This document shows, piece by piece, positions 16,010-23,650 of a stretch of 32,606 nucleotides of DNA. Made by a program: the position numbers and the translations under genes. The DNA comes from Nonomuraea basaltis. Its GTDB lineage: Bacteria; Actinomycetota; Actinomycetes; Streptosporangiales; Streptosporangiaceae. The notes beneath the pieces are model-generated. The model was not told the origin of the DNA and did not search any database. It saw nothing but the letters and a program-made list of their open reading frames with translations. How positions within the stretch are numbered: position 1 is the first letter of the stretch; the number at the start of each line of letters is the position of its first letter. The DNA lies in NCBI RefSeq assembly GCF_005893125.1, contig NZ_VCJS01000147.1:1-32606 (forward strand). Reading direction: 5' to 3'.

Positions 16010-17551
16010 TCACGACGTGCCGGTGGCCGTCGCCGTCGGCGTGGTGGAGACCGTCTCGGTCGGGTACGGCGACTCGCCGGGCCCGTCCTGGGGGATCGTG
16101 GTGATCGAGCTGGACGGTTGCGGGCAGTCGCGCCGTGCCGCCGAGTTGCCGCGCCGCTGCCCCGCCGGGCTCGCGCACTCGCCGGGATCGGCGCCGCCCG
16201 GGTCGCCGGGGCCGCTGGTGTTCGACGGCCGGGACGTGTCCTTCCGGTCGGGCGAAGGGCTGAGGACGGTGATCGGGCTCCGCGTAGGGGTCTGCGTGAC
16301 GAAGACCGTGGGCGTGGCCGTGATCGGGGCGACGGTGGCCAAGCGCGTGGGCGGCAGGCCGCCGGTCGGGGTGGCCGCCGGTCGGACGGTGGAGTCGGCG
16401 CTGCCGTGGTGCTGGACGGCCGGCGGGTTGCCGAGCAGCGAGCCGCCCCCGATGCCCATCCCGTCGCCTCCCGAGACCACGATCACCGTGACGGCCGCGA
16501 TCGACACGGTGGCCAGTGCCGCGAAGCTGGCGTGGGACAGGTGGGCCCCGGGCTTGGCCCGGGTCCTCCGCCTCGGGGCGGTGCCCGGGTCCGGCTCGCC
16601 GGACGGCGACACGAGGCGTACCCGGCCTCCTCCGGACGGATGGGGCAGGGGCGTCCAGATCTCCGCCAGCACGCCCGCCACCGCCTGCCGCAGATCCCAC
16701 GGATCGCCGACGCCGCCGGCGGCCAGCAGCGCCCGCAGCAGGTCGGCGGCCTTGGGCCGGTCGGCGGGGTCCTTGGCCAGCGCCGCCGCGACAGCCGCCC
16801 GGAGCATGGCGGGCACGCCCTCCAGTCGCGGTGGGTCGAACAGGATGCGCCTGGTCAGCACGTCCGACTCCCCGCCGCCGAACGGATGGTGCCCCGACGC
16901 GGCGAACGCCACCAGGCACCCCCACGCGAACACGTCGGACGCCGGCAGCGCCGGACCGCCCGTCAGCCGCTCCGGCGCCACCCAGCCCGGGCTGCCCATG
17001 ACCTGCCCGGCCTGGGTGTGCGCGGCCAGCGTGTCGACGTCGCGGGCGATGCCGAAGTCGATGACGCGCGGCCCGTCCGGGGACAGCAGCACGTTGCCCG
17101 GCTTGAGGTCCCGGTGCACCAGCCCCGCCTCGTGGACGGCCACCAGCGCGGCGGCGACCCCCAGGGCCACGCCGTAGGCGAGATCGGGCGTGAGCGGCCC
17201 ACCGGCCATGACGACCTGCGAGAGGGCGGGGCCGGGGATGTACTCGGTGACCAGGTACGGGCGGTCCTTGTCGGTGCCGTCCTCGACGACCGCCGCCGTG
17301 CAGAAAGGCACCAATCTGCGGGAGAAAGCGACTTCCTCAGCGAAGCGCGCGCGTAACGTGGCATCGTTGAGATGCACCGCATGCGGTGTCTTGAGCGCGA
17401 CCAGGCCGCCCTGAGGGTGTTCGGCCAAGTACACCACTCCCATCCCGCCCGTGCCGAGGCGGCCGAGGAGAAGGTATCGGCCGATGATGACCGGGTCGCC
17501 CACCGTAAGCGGTCGCACGCCGGGAGGCATGCCGCTTTCACCACGTGCCAT
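16010..17551 (-). CDS. Hanks-type serine/threonine protein kinase with extracytoplasmic tail
   Basis: A 513-residue transmembrane kinase. ATG 17551 is chosen because AGGAGAGG lies nine bases upstream; an upstream in-frame start adds 13 residues. The kinase domain spans about 25-275: glycine loop LGTGGMGVVYLA, Lys54 in VALK, catalytic loop HRDLKPGN with Asp148, metal site DFG at 165-167 and the activation segment to GSPGWVAPERL. All key residues are present, so it should be active. A membrane helix at about 341-360 follows a basic linker. The outer tail of about 150 residues is rich in Pro, Thr and Ser with two Cys and shows no PASTA repeat. The gene converges on the deacetylase gene with a 16-base gap and has no obvious partner. 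Confidence 0.93.
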   Translation of the reverse strand: MARGESGMPPGVRPLTVGDPVIIGRYLLLGRLGTGGMGVVYLAEHPQGGLVALKTPHAVHLNDATLRARFAEEVAFSRRLVPFCTAAVVEDGTDKDRPYLVTEYIPGPALSQVVMAGGPLTPDLAYGVALGVAAALVAVHEAGLVHRDLKPGNVLLSPDGPRVIDFGIARDVDTLAAHTQAGQVMGSPGWVAPERLTGGPALPASDVFAWGCLVAFAASGHHPFGGGESDVLTRRILFDPPRLEGVPAMLRAAVAAALAKDPADRPKAADLLRALLAAGGVGDPWDLRQAVAGVLAEIWTPLPHPSGGGRVRLVSPSGEPDPGTAPRRRTRAKPGAHLSHASFAALATVSIAAVTVIVVSGGDGMGIGGGSLLGNPPAVQHHGSADSTVRPAATPTGGLPPTRLATVAPITATPTVFVTQTPTRSPITVLSPSPDRKDTSRPSNTSGPGDPGGADPGECASPAGQRRGNSAARRDCPQPSSSITTIPQDGPGESPYPTETVSTTPTATATGTS

Positions 17552-17620
17552 CCGGGTTCGCCTCTCCTGTCTGGAACACGGCCAAGGCACACTGTGACCG
17601 GATCCGAGGAGGCTTTCCGC

Positions 17621-17671
17621 ATGTCTTACATAAGGGGTATTGCAGGGAAGGCGTTCATTACTCAGAAGTAA
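17621..17671 (+). CDS. Possible 16-residue peptide gene
   Basis: A short frame MSYIRGIAGKAFITQK begins with ATG 17621, eight bases after a perfect GAGGAGG at 17606-17612, in the 178-base gap between two minus-strand genes. The peptide is basic and partly hydrophobic. Its codons (ATA, AGG, GGT, ATT, TTC, ACT) are unlike those of neighbouring genes, which argues against a conserved gene. CTCAGAAG at 17661-17668, at its end, is matched by the inverted CTTCTGAG at 17713-17720. Only the ribosome site supports translation, and function is unknown. Confidence 0.25.
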   Translation: MSYIRGIAGKAFITQK

Positions 17672-17729
17672 GTAAGTGGTGTGATGTGATGGCCTGAAGT
17701 GGCGTTTTACCTCTTCTGAGCCTCCGCGC

Positions 17730-18398
17730 CTACCGGTCGCGGCGGACCCAGCGCGGCGTCACGAGCCCGGATTCGTACGCCACCACCACGAGCTGCGCCC
17801 TGTCCCGCGCCCCCAGCTTGGGCAGGATGCGGCTGACGTGCGTCTTCACCGTGGCGGGGCTGAGCACGAGCCGCTCGGCGATCTCGTCGTTGGACAGCCC
17901 GGACGCGATCAGCCCGAGCACCTCCCGCTCCCGCTCCGTCAGCCCGGACAGCTCGGGCACCGGCCTGGTCACCCGCCCGGCGAACTCCGCGATGAGCCTC
18001 CTCGTGACCGCCGGCGCGATGAGTGCATCGCCCCTGGCGGCCACCCGGACGGCGTGGATCAGCTCCATCGGCTCGGTGTCCTTGAGCAGGAAGCCGCTGG
18101 CGCCCGCGCGGAGCGCGCCGTAGACGTACTCGTCCATGTCGAACGTCGTGAGGATGACCACCTTCACCCCGCCGAGCGCGGGGTCGGTGACGATGCGGCG
18201 GGTGGCCTGGATGCCGTCGAGGCCAGGCATGCGGACGTCCATGAGCACCACGTCGGGCGCGCCGGCCCGGGCCAGGCGCACCGCCTCCTCGCCGTCGCCG
18301 GCCTCGCCGACCACGGCCAGATCAGGCTCACCCTCCAGCATCAGCCGGAACCCGGCCCGCACCAGCCGCTGGTCGTCGGCGAGCAGCACGCTGATCAT
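17730..18398 (-). CDS. NarL/LuxR-family response regulator
   Basis: A 222-residue regulator. The receiver domain has Asp8-Asp9, phospho-acceptor Asp54 in VVLMDVRMPGLDG, the switch Thr in VVILTTFD and Lys in FLLKDTEP. The LuxR helix-turn-helix (about 150-212) reads LTEREREVLGLIASGLSNDE, then IAERLVLSPATVKTHVSRIL. Its ATG overlaps the sensor kinase stop by four bases (ATGA), so it is the second gene of a coupled pair. The target is unknown; nearest neighbours are a Ser/Thr kinase and an iron-uptake gene. Confidence 0.95.
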   Translation of the reverse strand: MISVLLADDQRLVRAGFRLMLEGEPDLAVVGEAGDGEEAVRLARAGAPDVVLMDVRMPGLDGIQATRRIVTDPALGGVKVVILTTFDMDEYVYGALRAGASGFLLKDTEPMELIHAVRVAARGDALIAPAVTRRLIAEFAGRVTRPVPELSGLTEREREVLGLIASGLSNDEIAERLVLSPATVKTHVSRILPKLGARDRAQLVVVAYESGLVTPRWVRRDR

Positions 18399-19495
18399 CG
18401 GCTGCCCGCGCCGTCTCCCGCGGGCAGCCGGGCCAGCACCCGGAAGCCCTTCCCCTCACGCGGGCCGTACCGCAGGGTGCCGCCCAGGCTCTCCACCCGC
18501 TCGGCCATGCCCGTGAGGCCGCTGCCGGGCGGACCGCCGGACCCGTTCGTCCCGTCGTCCTCGATGCTGATCGTCAGCTCTCCGTCCGTCATGGCCAGCT
18601 CCACGCTGACCCGGGTGGCGCCGGCGTGCCGCGCGGTGTTGGTGAGCGCCTCCTGCACGATCCGGTACGCCGCCAGATCCACCTCGGGCCGCAGCCGGGC
18701 CTCGTGCGGCTGCCGCAGCCGCACCTCCAGCCCGGCCTGGCGGGCGTTGTCCACCAGGCGCCCGATGTCACCGGTCCCGGGGTCGTGCCGCAGCTCGCCG
18801 ACCGTGGCCCGCAGCTCCCGTAAGGCCTGCGCGCTGGCCTGCTTGATGGTCGCCAGCGCCTCCTCCGCCTTCTCCGGCCGGTCGCCGATCCGGTGCAGCG
18901 CGGCTCCGGCCTGAACGTTGATGAGGGACATCGCGTGCCCCACCGCGTCGTGCACGTCCCTGGCGATGCGCAGCCGTTCCTCAATGACCGCGCGCCGCTC
19001 CGCCACCGCCACGTACGCGCGGCGGCTGCGGGCCGCGGCCCCGAACGCGATCACCATGAGCAGCCAGCCCGTGATCATGAGGAGGTCGCCGGGCGGCATG
19101 GCCGTCGTGATCTCCTGCCAGGCGGCCCCCGCGATCGCCACGGCCCCGAAGGCCAGGGCGATCAGCGGGTGCGTCCGGTCGGCGACCGTGTAGAGCGCCA
19201 CGATGCAGGCCACGTAGATCGGGACCTCGGGGTAGCCGCCGGCGAAGTAGAGCAGGGTCATGCCCAGCACGGCGACCAGCACGGGCACCGGCTGCCACCG
19301 GCGCAGCAGCAGCACGGCGGTCGCCAGCACGAGCAGCAGGTGGCCGTACGGCCACATCGGCGCGAGGTCGGTCCGGCTCACGAGGGGGTAGAGGACCATG
19401 ACGGCGGCGACGGCCAGCGCCACGAGGACGTCCGCCACCGCGCCGCGCGGCCGCCACGAGAGGGCCGGGAGACGCGGTCGCCACGAGAGCGCCAT
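18395..19495 (-). CDS. NarL-partner sensor histidine kinase (HisKA_3)
   Basis: A 366-residue membrane kinase. About five or six helices between residues 18 and 155 form the sensor part with almost no extracytoplasmic loop, which suggests sensing within the membrane. The HisKA_3 dimerisation domain contains ERLRIARDVHDAVGHAMSLI with phospho-acceptor His182. The ATPase domain has IVQEALTNTARHAGA and DDGTNGSGGPPGSGLTGMAE. This matches the common actinobacterial class of small integral-membrane kinases that often control ABC exporters. The N-terminus holds a duplicated LSWRPR. The start is taken at ATG 19495; the ribosome site is weak. Confidence 0.93.
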   Translation of the reverse strand: MALSWRPRLPALSWRPRGAVADVLVALAVAAVMVLYPLVSRTDLAPMWPYGHLLLVLATAVLLLRRWQPVPVLVAVLGMTLLYFAGGYPEVPIYVACIVALYTVADRTHPLIALAFGAVAIAGAAWQEITTAMPPGDLLMITGWLLMVIAFGAAARSRRAYVAVAERRAVIEERLRIARDVHDAVGHAMSLINVQAGAALHRIGDRPEKAEEALATIKQASAQALRELRATVGELRHDPGTGDIGRLVDNARQAGLEVRLRQPHEARLRPEVDLAAYRIVQEALTNTARHAGATRVSVELAMTDGELTISIEDDGTNGSGGPPGSGLTGMAERVESLGGTLRYGPREGKGFRVLARLPAGDGAGSR

Positions 19496-19561
19496 GAGGT
19501 TCAGCTTAGTCGCCGAGGCGGACCTTACGGCCGCGCAGCCGGCTGCCCGGCCGCGCGGGCG

Positions 19562-20398
19562 TCAGCCGGCGATCGCGGCGGACTCCTCGGCCTCGACCTC
19601 GCGGTTCCAGTCTCTCTTGACCTCGCGCCAGCCCTCGTCGTCCACCCCGGCCCGCCAGTATCCGGAGATCGACAGCCGGTCCAGGCCGATCCCGCGCTCC
19701 AGCCGCAGGTGGCGGCGGAGCTGCTTGACGAACCCGGCCTCCCCGTGGACGAACGCGTGCACGTGCCCCTCCGGGAAGTCCAGCCCGCGTACCGCCTCCA
19801 CCAGGGCCTCGCCCACGGGGCGGGCGCCCCGATACAGCCAGGAGATCCGCGCGTCGGCGGCCGTGCCGAGCTTCTGCTCCTCCTGGGGCCCGTCCACCTC
19901 CACCAGGACGTGCGCGAGCACCCCGTCCGGCAGCGCCTCCAGCGAGGCCGCGATGGCCGGCAGCGCGCTCTCGTCGCCCACCATGAGGTGCCAGTCCGCC
20001 GCGGGGTCGGGCGCGTAGCCGCCGCCGGGGCCGAGCAGGAACACGACGTCGCCCGGCGCGGCGCGGTCGGCCCACGGCCCGGCCACCCCCTGGTCGCCGT
20101 GGACGACGAAGTCGAGCGTCAGCTCCAGGGCGTCCGGGTCCCAGGCGCGCACGGTGTAGGTGCGCACCCGCGGCCAGACCTCGCGCGGCATGGTCTCACG
20201 GCAGGCCTTCACGCTGAACGGCTCGGGGTATTCGACGCCCTCGTAGGGGAAGACGATCTTCACGTAGTGGTCGGTCAAGCCGTTGGTGGCGAAGTCGGCG
20301 AGCCCGTCGCCGCCGAGGACGATGCGGACCATGTGCGGCGAGAGCCGCTCGGTCCGCAGGACGACGCCTCGGTGATGGTCCGTGGGCTTGTCAGCCAT
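19562..20398 (-). CDS. Siderophore-interacting protein (FAD/NAD(P)H ferric-siderophore reductase)
   Basis: A 278-residue cytoplasmic flavoprotein of the SIP family, which reduces ferric siderophores to release iron. ATG 20398 is chosen over an upstream frame that would run through the iron box; AGGGGG lies upstream. The FAD site is RTYTVR at 79-84 within VRTYTVRAWDPDALELTLDF, followed by GVAGPWADRAAPGDVVFLLG. The C-terminal domain has WHLMVGDESALPAIAASLEA and ends in SISGYWRAGVDDEGW, characteristic of the family. No siderophore biosynthesis or receptor gene is nearby, so it serves siderophores handled elsewhere. It is probably repressed by iron through the box before it. Confidence 0.94.
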   Translation of the reverse strand: MADKPTDHHRGVVLRTERLSPHMVRIVLGGDGLADFATNGLTDHYVKIVFPYEGVEYPEPFSVKACRETMPREVWPRVRTYTVRAWDPDALELTLDFVVHGDQGVAGPWADRAAPGDVVFLLGPGGGYAPDPAADWHLMVGDESALPAIAASLEALPDGVLAHVLVEVDGPQEEQKLGTAADARISWLYRGARPVGEALVEAVRGLDFPEGHVHAFVHGEAGFVKQLRRHLRLERGIGLDRLSISGYWRAGVDDEGWREVKRDWNREVEAEESAAIAG

Positions 20399-20419
20399 AG
20401 AGAAGAGCCCCCTGACGAA

Positions 20420-20439
20420 GTTAGGTATACCTAACCTTA
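20420..20439 (-). promoter_or_regulatory. DmdR1/IdeR-type iron box
   Basis: On the minus strand the 19 bases TAAGGTTAGGTATACCTAA (20439-20421) match the iron-box consensus TTAGGTTAGGCTAACCTAA at 15 positions, and GTTAGGTATACCTAAC at 20420-20435 is a perfect 16-base palindrome. It lies about 20 bases before the SIP start codon, where an iron-loaded DtxR-family repressor would block transcription. Confidence 0.85.
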
Positions 20440-20504
20440 CACTCTGTTGGACGAGCACGGCCAGGGCACGGCAGGATCTTCGTGCAATCAGGCCATTCCA
20501 CGCA

Positions 20505-21482
20505 TCAGGCGGCCGCCGTGCCGTCCACCGACGCCGGGCGGGCGGCCACCGCGCCCAGGAACTGCGACATGTGCCGGAACGCCAGCCGCGCCTCGGGCAG
20601 CATGTCCGCCAGGATCGGGAAGACGTGCGGCATCCGCCGCCATTCCTCGTACCTGACGGGCACCCCGTCGTGCCGCGCCCGCTCGGCCACCCGCCGCGCC
20701 TCGTCCCGCAGCACCTCGGTCGAGCCGGTCACGATCATGAGCGGCGGCAATCCCGTGAAATCCCCGTGCACCGGCGAGACCAGCGGATCCCGCGGGTCCA
20801 GCCCCGAGGTCCACCGGCGCGCCAGCCATCGTACCCGGCTCGCCGGCAGCAGCGGGTCCTGCCACCGGTTCGCGCGGCGCGGGACGTCGGTCAGGTCCGC
20901 CCACGGCGACAGGCAGATCGCCGCCCCGGGCAACGGCAGCCCCCGATCACGCAGCGCAAGCAGGGCCGCCAGCGTCAGATGGCCGCCGGCGGAGTCCCCC
21001 GCGACGATGATGTCCTTGGGGGCGTGGCCGCGCCGCAGCAGGCAGTCGTACGCGTCCAGCGCGTCGGCCAGCGAGTCGGCCAGCTTGTACACGGGACCCT
21101 GGCGGTAGTCGAGCGCCAGCACCGGCCGCCTGGCCACCACCGACAGCCGCCACGTGATCGACCGGTGCGTGCGCGGCGAGCACGCGAAGTACCCTCCGCC
21201 GTGGAAGTAGAGCACCGCCTTGCGCTCGTCGAGCCCCTGGCCGCCGCGCACCCACTCGCCGCCGCAGTCCGAGAATTCGGCGGGCACGATCGAGACGTGC
21301 GCCGGATGCGGCACCTGGACCAGCCGCGCGACCTCGCCGATGCGCGCCGCCCCGACCAGCGCTAACGGATGGCGCATCAACAGGCTGGAAGCCGGCTTCA
21401 GAGTCCCGCGCATCAGACCGGTCAGCGCGCGGGCCTGCCAGCTCAAGGGGTATTCAGGAACCACGTCCCCATCGATCCGCAT
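20505..21482 (-). CDS. Alpha/beta hydrolase of the hormone-sensitive-lipase family
   Basis: A 325-residue esterase/lipase-like enzyme. ATG 21482 has GGAGG six bases upstream. The oxyanion-hole motif is HGGGYFA from His94. The nucleophile elbow is GDSAGGHL with Ser164. The acid is in VTGSTEVLRDEA (Glu256 or Asp260) and the base is His286 in RRMPHVFPIL. These are the marks of the HSL family (alpha/beta hydrolase 3), which cleaves esters of small to medium acyl chains; the substrate is not predictable. There is no signal peptide. The gene is divergent from the DUF3052 gene, with about 105 bases between the starts. Confidence 0.92.
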   Translation of the reverse strand: MRIDGDVVPEYPLSWQARALTGLMRGTLKPASSLLMRHPLALVGAARIGEVARLVQVPHPAHVSIVPAEFSDCGGEWVRGGQGLDERKAVLYFHGGGYFACSPRTHRSITWRLSVVARRPVLALDYRQGPVYKLADSLADALDAYDCLLRRGHAPKDIIVAGDSAGGHLTLAALLALRDRGLPLPGAAICLSPWADLTDVPRRANRWQDPLLPASRVRWLARRWTSGLDPRDPLVSPVHGDFTGLPPLMIVTGSTEVLRDEARRVAERARHDGVPVRYEEWRRMPHVFPILADMLPEARLAFRHMSQFLGAVAARPASVDGTAAA

Positions 21483-21587
21483 TTTGACCCTCCGAAGACT
21501 CTTCTTCCCCCTTTGTCCGAGTCCTACCGGCCAGTAAGTATCTCCTGCCTTACGCGGATATTTCAGCTTTGTGTCACGCTGCTGGAC

Positions 21588-21983
21588 ATGGCCGGATATT
21601 CGGGTACCTTGCTGCCGCGCAAACTCGGTGTGAAACCCGGGCACCGGGTGCTGGCGATCGACGCCCCAGACGGCCTCGACCTGGGAGGACCCGAGGCGGA
21701 AGTGCACCGATCCGCGGACCGGGACCCCTACGACGTGATCCTGGTCTTCTGCCCGGACGCCGCCACGCTACACAACGCCTTCCCCGCCGCCATGGCCCTC
21801 CTGGCCAAGCACGGAGGCCTCTGGATCTGCTGGCCCAAGCGCGCCAGCAAGGTGCCCACGGACCTGTCGGAGAACCCCATCCGGGACTACGGCCTGGCCA
21901 TGGGCCTGGTCGACAACAAGGTCGCCGCCATTGACGCGACCTGGTCGGGCCTGCGCTTCGTATATCGCGTTGCGGACCGCTGA
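21588..21983 (+). CDS. DUF3052 family protein
   Basis: A small cytoplasmic protein of 131 residues with the DUF3052 pattern: MAGYSGTLLPRKLGVKPGHR, then YDVILVFCPDAATLHNAFP, LAKHGGLWICWPKRASK and TDLSENPIRDYGLAMGLVDN, ending with WSGLRFVYR. The family is widespread in actinobacteria and has no established function. The fold prediction is Rossmann-like (inference from the alternating pattern). ATG 21588 is the natural start; no strong ribosome site precedes it. The region before it contains GTAAG and CTTAC ten bases apart near 21535-21554, a possible operator shared with the divergent hydrolase gene. A clear hairpin follows the stop. Confidence 0.9.
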   Translation: MAGYSGTLLPRKLGVKPGHRVLAIDAPDGLDLGGPEAEVHRSADRDPYDVILVFCPDAATLHNAFPAAMALLAKHGGLWICWPKRASKVPTDLSENPIRDYGLAMGLVDNKVAAIDATWSGLRFVYRVADR

Positions 21984-21986
21984 GCC

Positions 21987-22017
21987 GCCGACGGATAATT
22001 CCATGCTTTCCGTCGGC
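21987..22017 (+). terminator. Terminator hairpin after the DUF3052 gene
   Basis: GCCGACGG at 21987-21994 pairs perfectly with CCGTCGGC at 22010-22017 across a 15-base loop, four bases after the stop codon. There is no U tract, as is common in high-GC actinobacteria. Confidence 0.6.
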
Positions 22018-22018
22018 A

Positions 22019-22034
22019 GACCCGTGCACGGGTC
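22019..22034. promoter_or_regulatory. Perfect 16-bp palindrome before the ABC-2 exporter operon
   Basis: GACCCGTGCACGGGTC at 22019-22034 equals its own complement over all 16 bases. It lies between the terminator of the preceding gene and the first permease gene. Operators of TetR, MarR and similar dimers often look like this. A very short hairpin with no loop is less likely. The cognate regulator is not in the window. Confidence 0.5.
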
Positions 22035-22042
22035 CGGACACG

Positions 22043-22867
22043 GTGCGTAGCCGTGCCCTCACATTCCGGAGGTGCAACACCATACCGCTCTATGCCCGGC
22101 TCGTCCGGTACGGCTTCCGCAAGCACGCCACCTACGTCTGGGCGGCGCTCGCCGGCGCGTTCACCAACAGCGTGTTCGGCGTCCTGCGCGCCTACATCCT
22201 CATCGCGCTGTGGCAGGCCCGCCCCGGGCTGGCCGGCTACGACGTGACCGACGCCGTCACCTTCTGCTTCATCACCCAGGCGTTCATCGGGCCGATGCAG
22301 CTGTTCGGCGGCGGCCTCGGCATCCCCGAGCGCATCCGCAGCGGCGACATCGCGCTCGACCTGGTCCGCCCGGCCCCGCTCCAGCTCTGGTCGCTGGCCG
22401 AGGACGTGGGCAGGGCCGCCTTCCTGTTCCTCGTCCGCGGCCTCCCGCCGATGTTCCTCGGCGCGGCCCTGTTCGGCATCGTCGTCCCTGCCGGCCCCGG
22501 CCGGTGGGCGGCGTTCCTGACCGGCTTCGCGATCGCGGTCGTGGTCAGCTTCGGCTGGCGCTACCTGGTCGCGCTGTCGGTCTGCTGGCTGGTCGACGAC
22601 CGCGGCGTGGCGGTGCTGTCGATGGTCTTGACGACCTTCTTCAGCGGCATGATGGTCCCGTTGCACATCTTCCCCGGCTGGCTCGGCGACGTCGCCAAGG
22701 CGCTGCCGTGGGCGGCCATGGTCCAGCTGCCCACCGACCTCTACCTCGGCAAGGCGCCCGTCCTGGAGTCGCTGGCCCTCCAGGCGTTCTGGGCGGTGGT
22801 CCTGCTCGGGCTCGGCGCGCTCGGCACCCGGGCGATCCGCCACAAGGTGGTGATCCAGGGTGGTTAG
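22043..22867 (+). CDS. ABC-2 permease, DUF990-type (first subunit)
   Basis: Membrane subunit of about 260-274 residues with six helices; characteristic stretches are RYGFRKHATYVWAALAGAFT, GLGIPERIRSGDIALDLVRP and FFSGMMVPLHIFPGWLGDVA. It belongs to the COG4587/COG3694 uncharacterised exporter group, always found with a second permease and a COG4586-type ATPase, as here. The start is unresolved. GTG 22043 has no good ribosome site, whereas a perfect GGAGG at 22068-22072 is followed nine bases later by ATA (22082) in frame, just where the conserved PLYARLVRYGF begins. Coordinates use the canonical GTG. It overlaps the next gene by eight bases. Confidence 0.85.
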   Translation: MRSRALTFRRCNTIPLYARLVRYGFRKHATYVWAALAGAFTNSVFGVLRAYILIALWQARPGLAGYDVTDAVTFCFITQAFIGPMQLFGGGLGIPERIRSGDIALDLVRPAPLQLWSLAEDVGRAAFLFLVRGLPPMFLGAALFGIVVPAGPGRWAAFLTGFAIAVVVSFGWRYLVALSVCWLVDDRGVAVLSMVLTTFFSGMMVPLHIFPGWLGDVAKALPWAAMVQLPTDLYLGKAPVLESLALQAFWAVVLLGLGALGTRAIRHKVVIQGG

Positions 22868-23648
22868 GACATACTTCCTGCTGGCCTGGACCTGGACCCG
22901 CGCCGCGGCCGCGTACCCGGCTTCGTTCTGGCTGATGACCGTGCTCGGCTTCGTCACGGCCGCGCTCGACGTCGCCGTGATCCTGGTCGTCTTCTCCAAC
23001 ACCACCACCCTCGCCGGGTTCTCCCGCGACGAGGTCCTCTTCCTGTACGGCGCCTCCAGCGTGTCCTTCACCGTCTGCGACACCTTCGTCAGCAACATCG
23101 ACCGGGTCAGCCAGCACATCAAGGCGGGCACGCTCGACACGTTCCTGATCAGGCCGGTGAGCGCGTGGCTGCAGCTCACCACCGACCGCTTCAACGCCAA
23201 CCGGATCGGGCGGATCCTGCAGGCGGGCCTCGTGCTCGGCTACGCCATGGCCGCGCTCGACCTCGACTGGCGGCGCGCCTGGATGATCCCCGTCATGGTG
23301 ATCACCGGGATGGTCATCTTCACGGCGCTGTGGACGCTGGCCGGCGCGGTGCAGTTCGCGCTGACCGACGCCCCGGAGGTGGGCAGCTCCTTCACCTACG
23401 GCAGCCACCAGCTCAGCCAATACCCGCTCAGCATCTACGGCCGCGACCTGGTCAGGGGCGTGACGTACGCGGTCCCGCTGGCCTTCATCAACTGGCAGCC
23501 CGGCCTGTACGTGCTGGGCAGGGACGATCCGTTCGGCACACCGGAGTTCATGCGCTTCCTCGGCCCGGCCGCCGCGCTGGTCCTCGCCCTGCTGGCCGCG
23601 CTGGCCTGGCGGCAGGGCATCAGGCACTACCGATCCACGGGGAGTTAG
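22860..23648 (+). CDS. ABC-2 permease, DUF990-type (second subunit)
   Basis: A 262-residue partner permease starting at GTG 22860 inside the end of the first. Helices include YPASFWLMTVLGFVTAALDV, VILVVFSNTTTLAGF and the C-terminal GPAAALVLALLAALAWRQGI. The segment HIKAGTLDTFLIRPVSAWLQ is the counterpart of RSGDIALDLVRPAPLQLW in the first subunit, so the two are distant homologues that probably form a heterodimer. It is followed two bases after its stop by the ATPase gene. Confidence 0.9.
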   Translation: MVRTYFLLAWTWTRAAAAYPASFWLMTVLGFVTAALDVAVILVVFSNTTTLAGFSRDEVLFLYGASSVSFTVCDTFVSNIDRVSQHIKAGTLDTFLIRPVSAWLQLTTDRFNANRIGRILQAGLVLGYAMAALDLDWRRAWMIPVMVITGMVIFTALWTLAGAVQFALTDAPEVGSSFTYGSHQLSQYPLSIYGRDLVRGVTYAVPLAFINWQPGLYVLGRDDPFGTPEFMRFLGPAAALVLALLAALAWRQGIRHYRSTGS

Positions 23649-23650
23649 AG

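Noticed and set aside
19503..19562. GC-rich repeats in the gap between the sensor kinase and the siderophore reductase gene as a terminator
   Set aside because: Stems are short and could form in many ways; no convincing hairpin.
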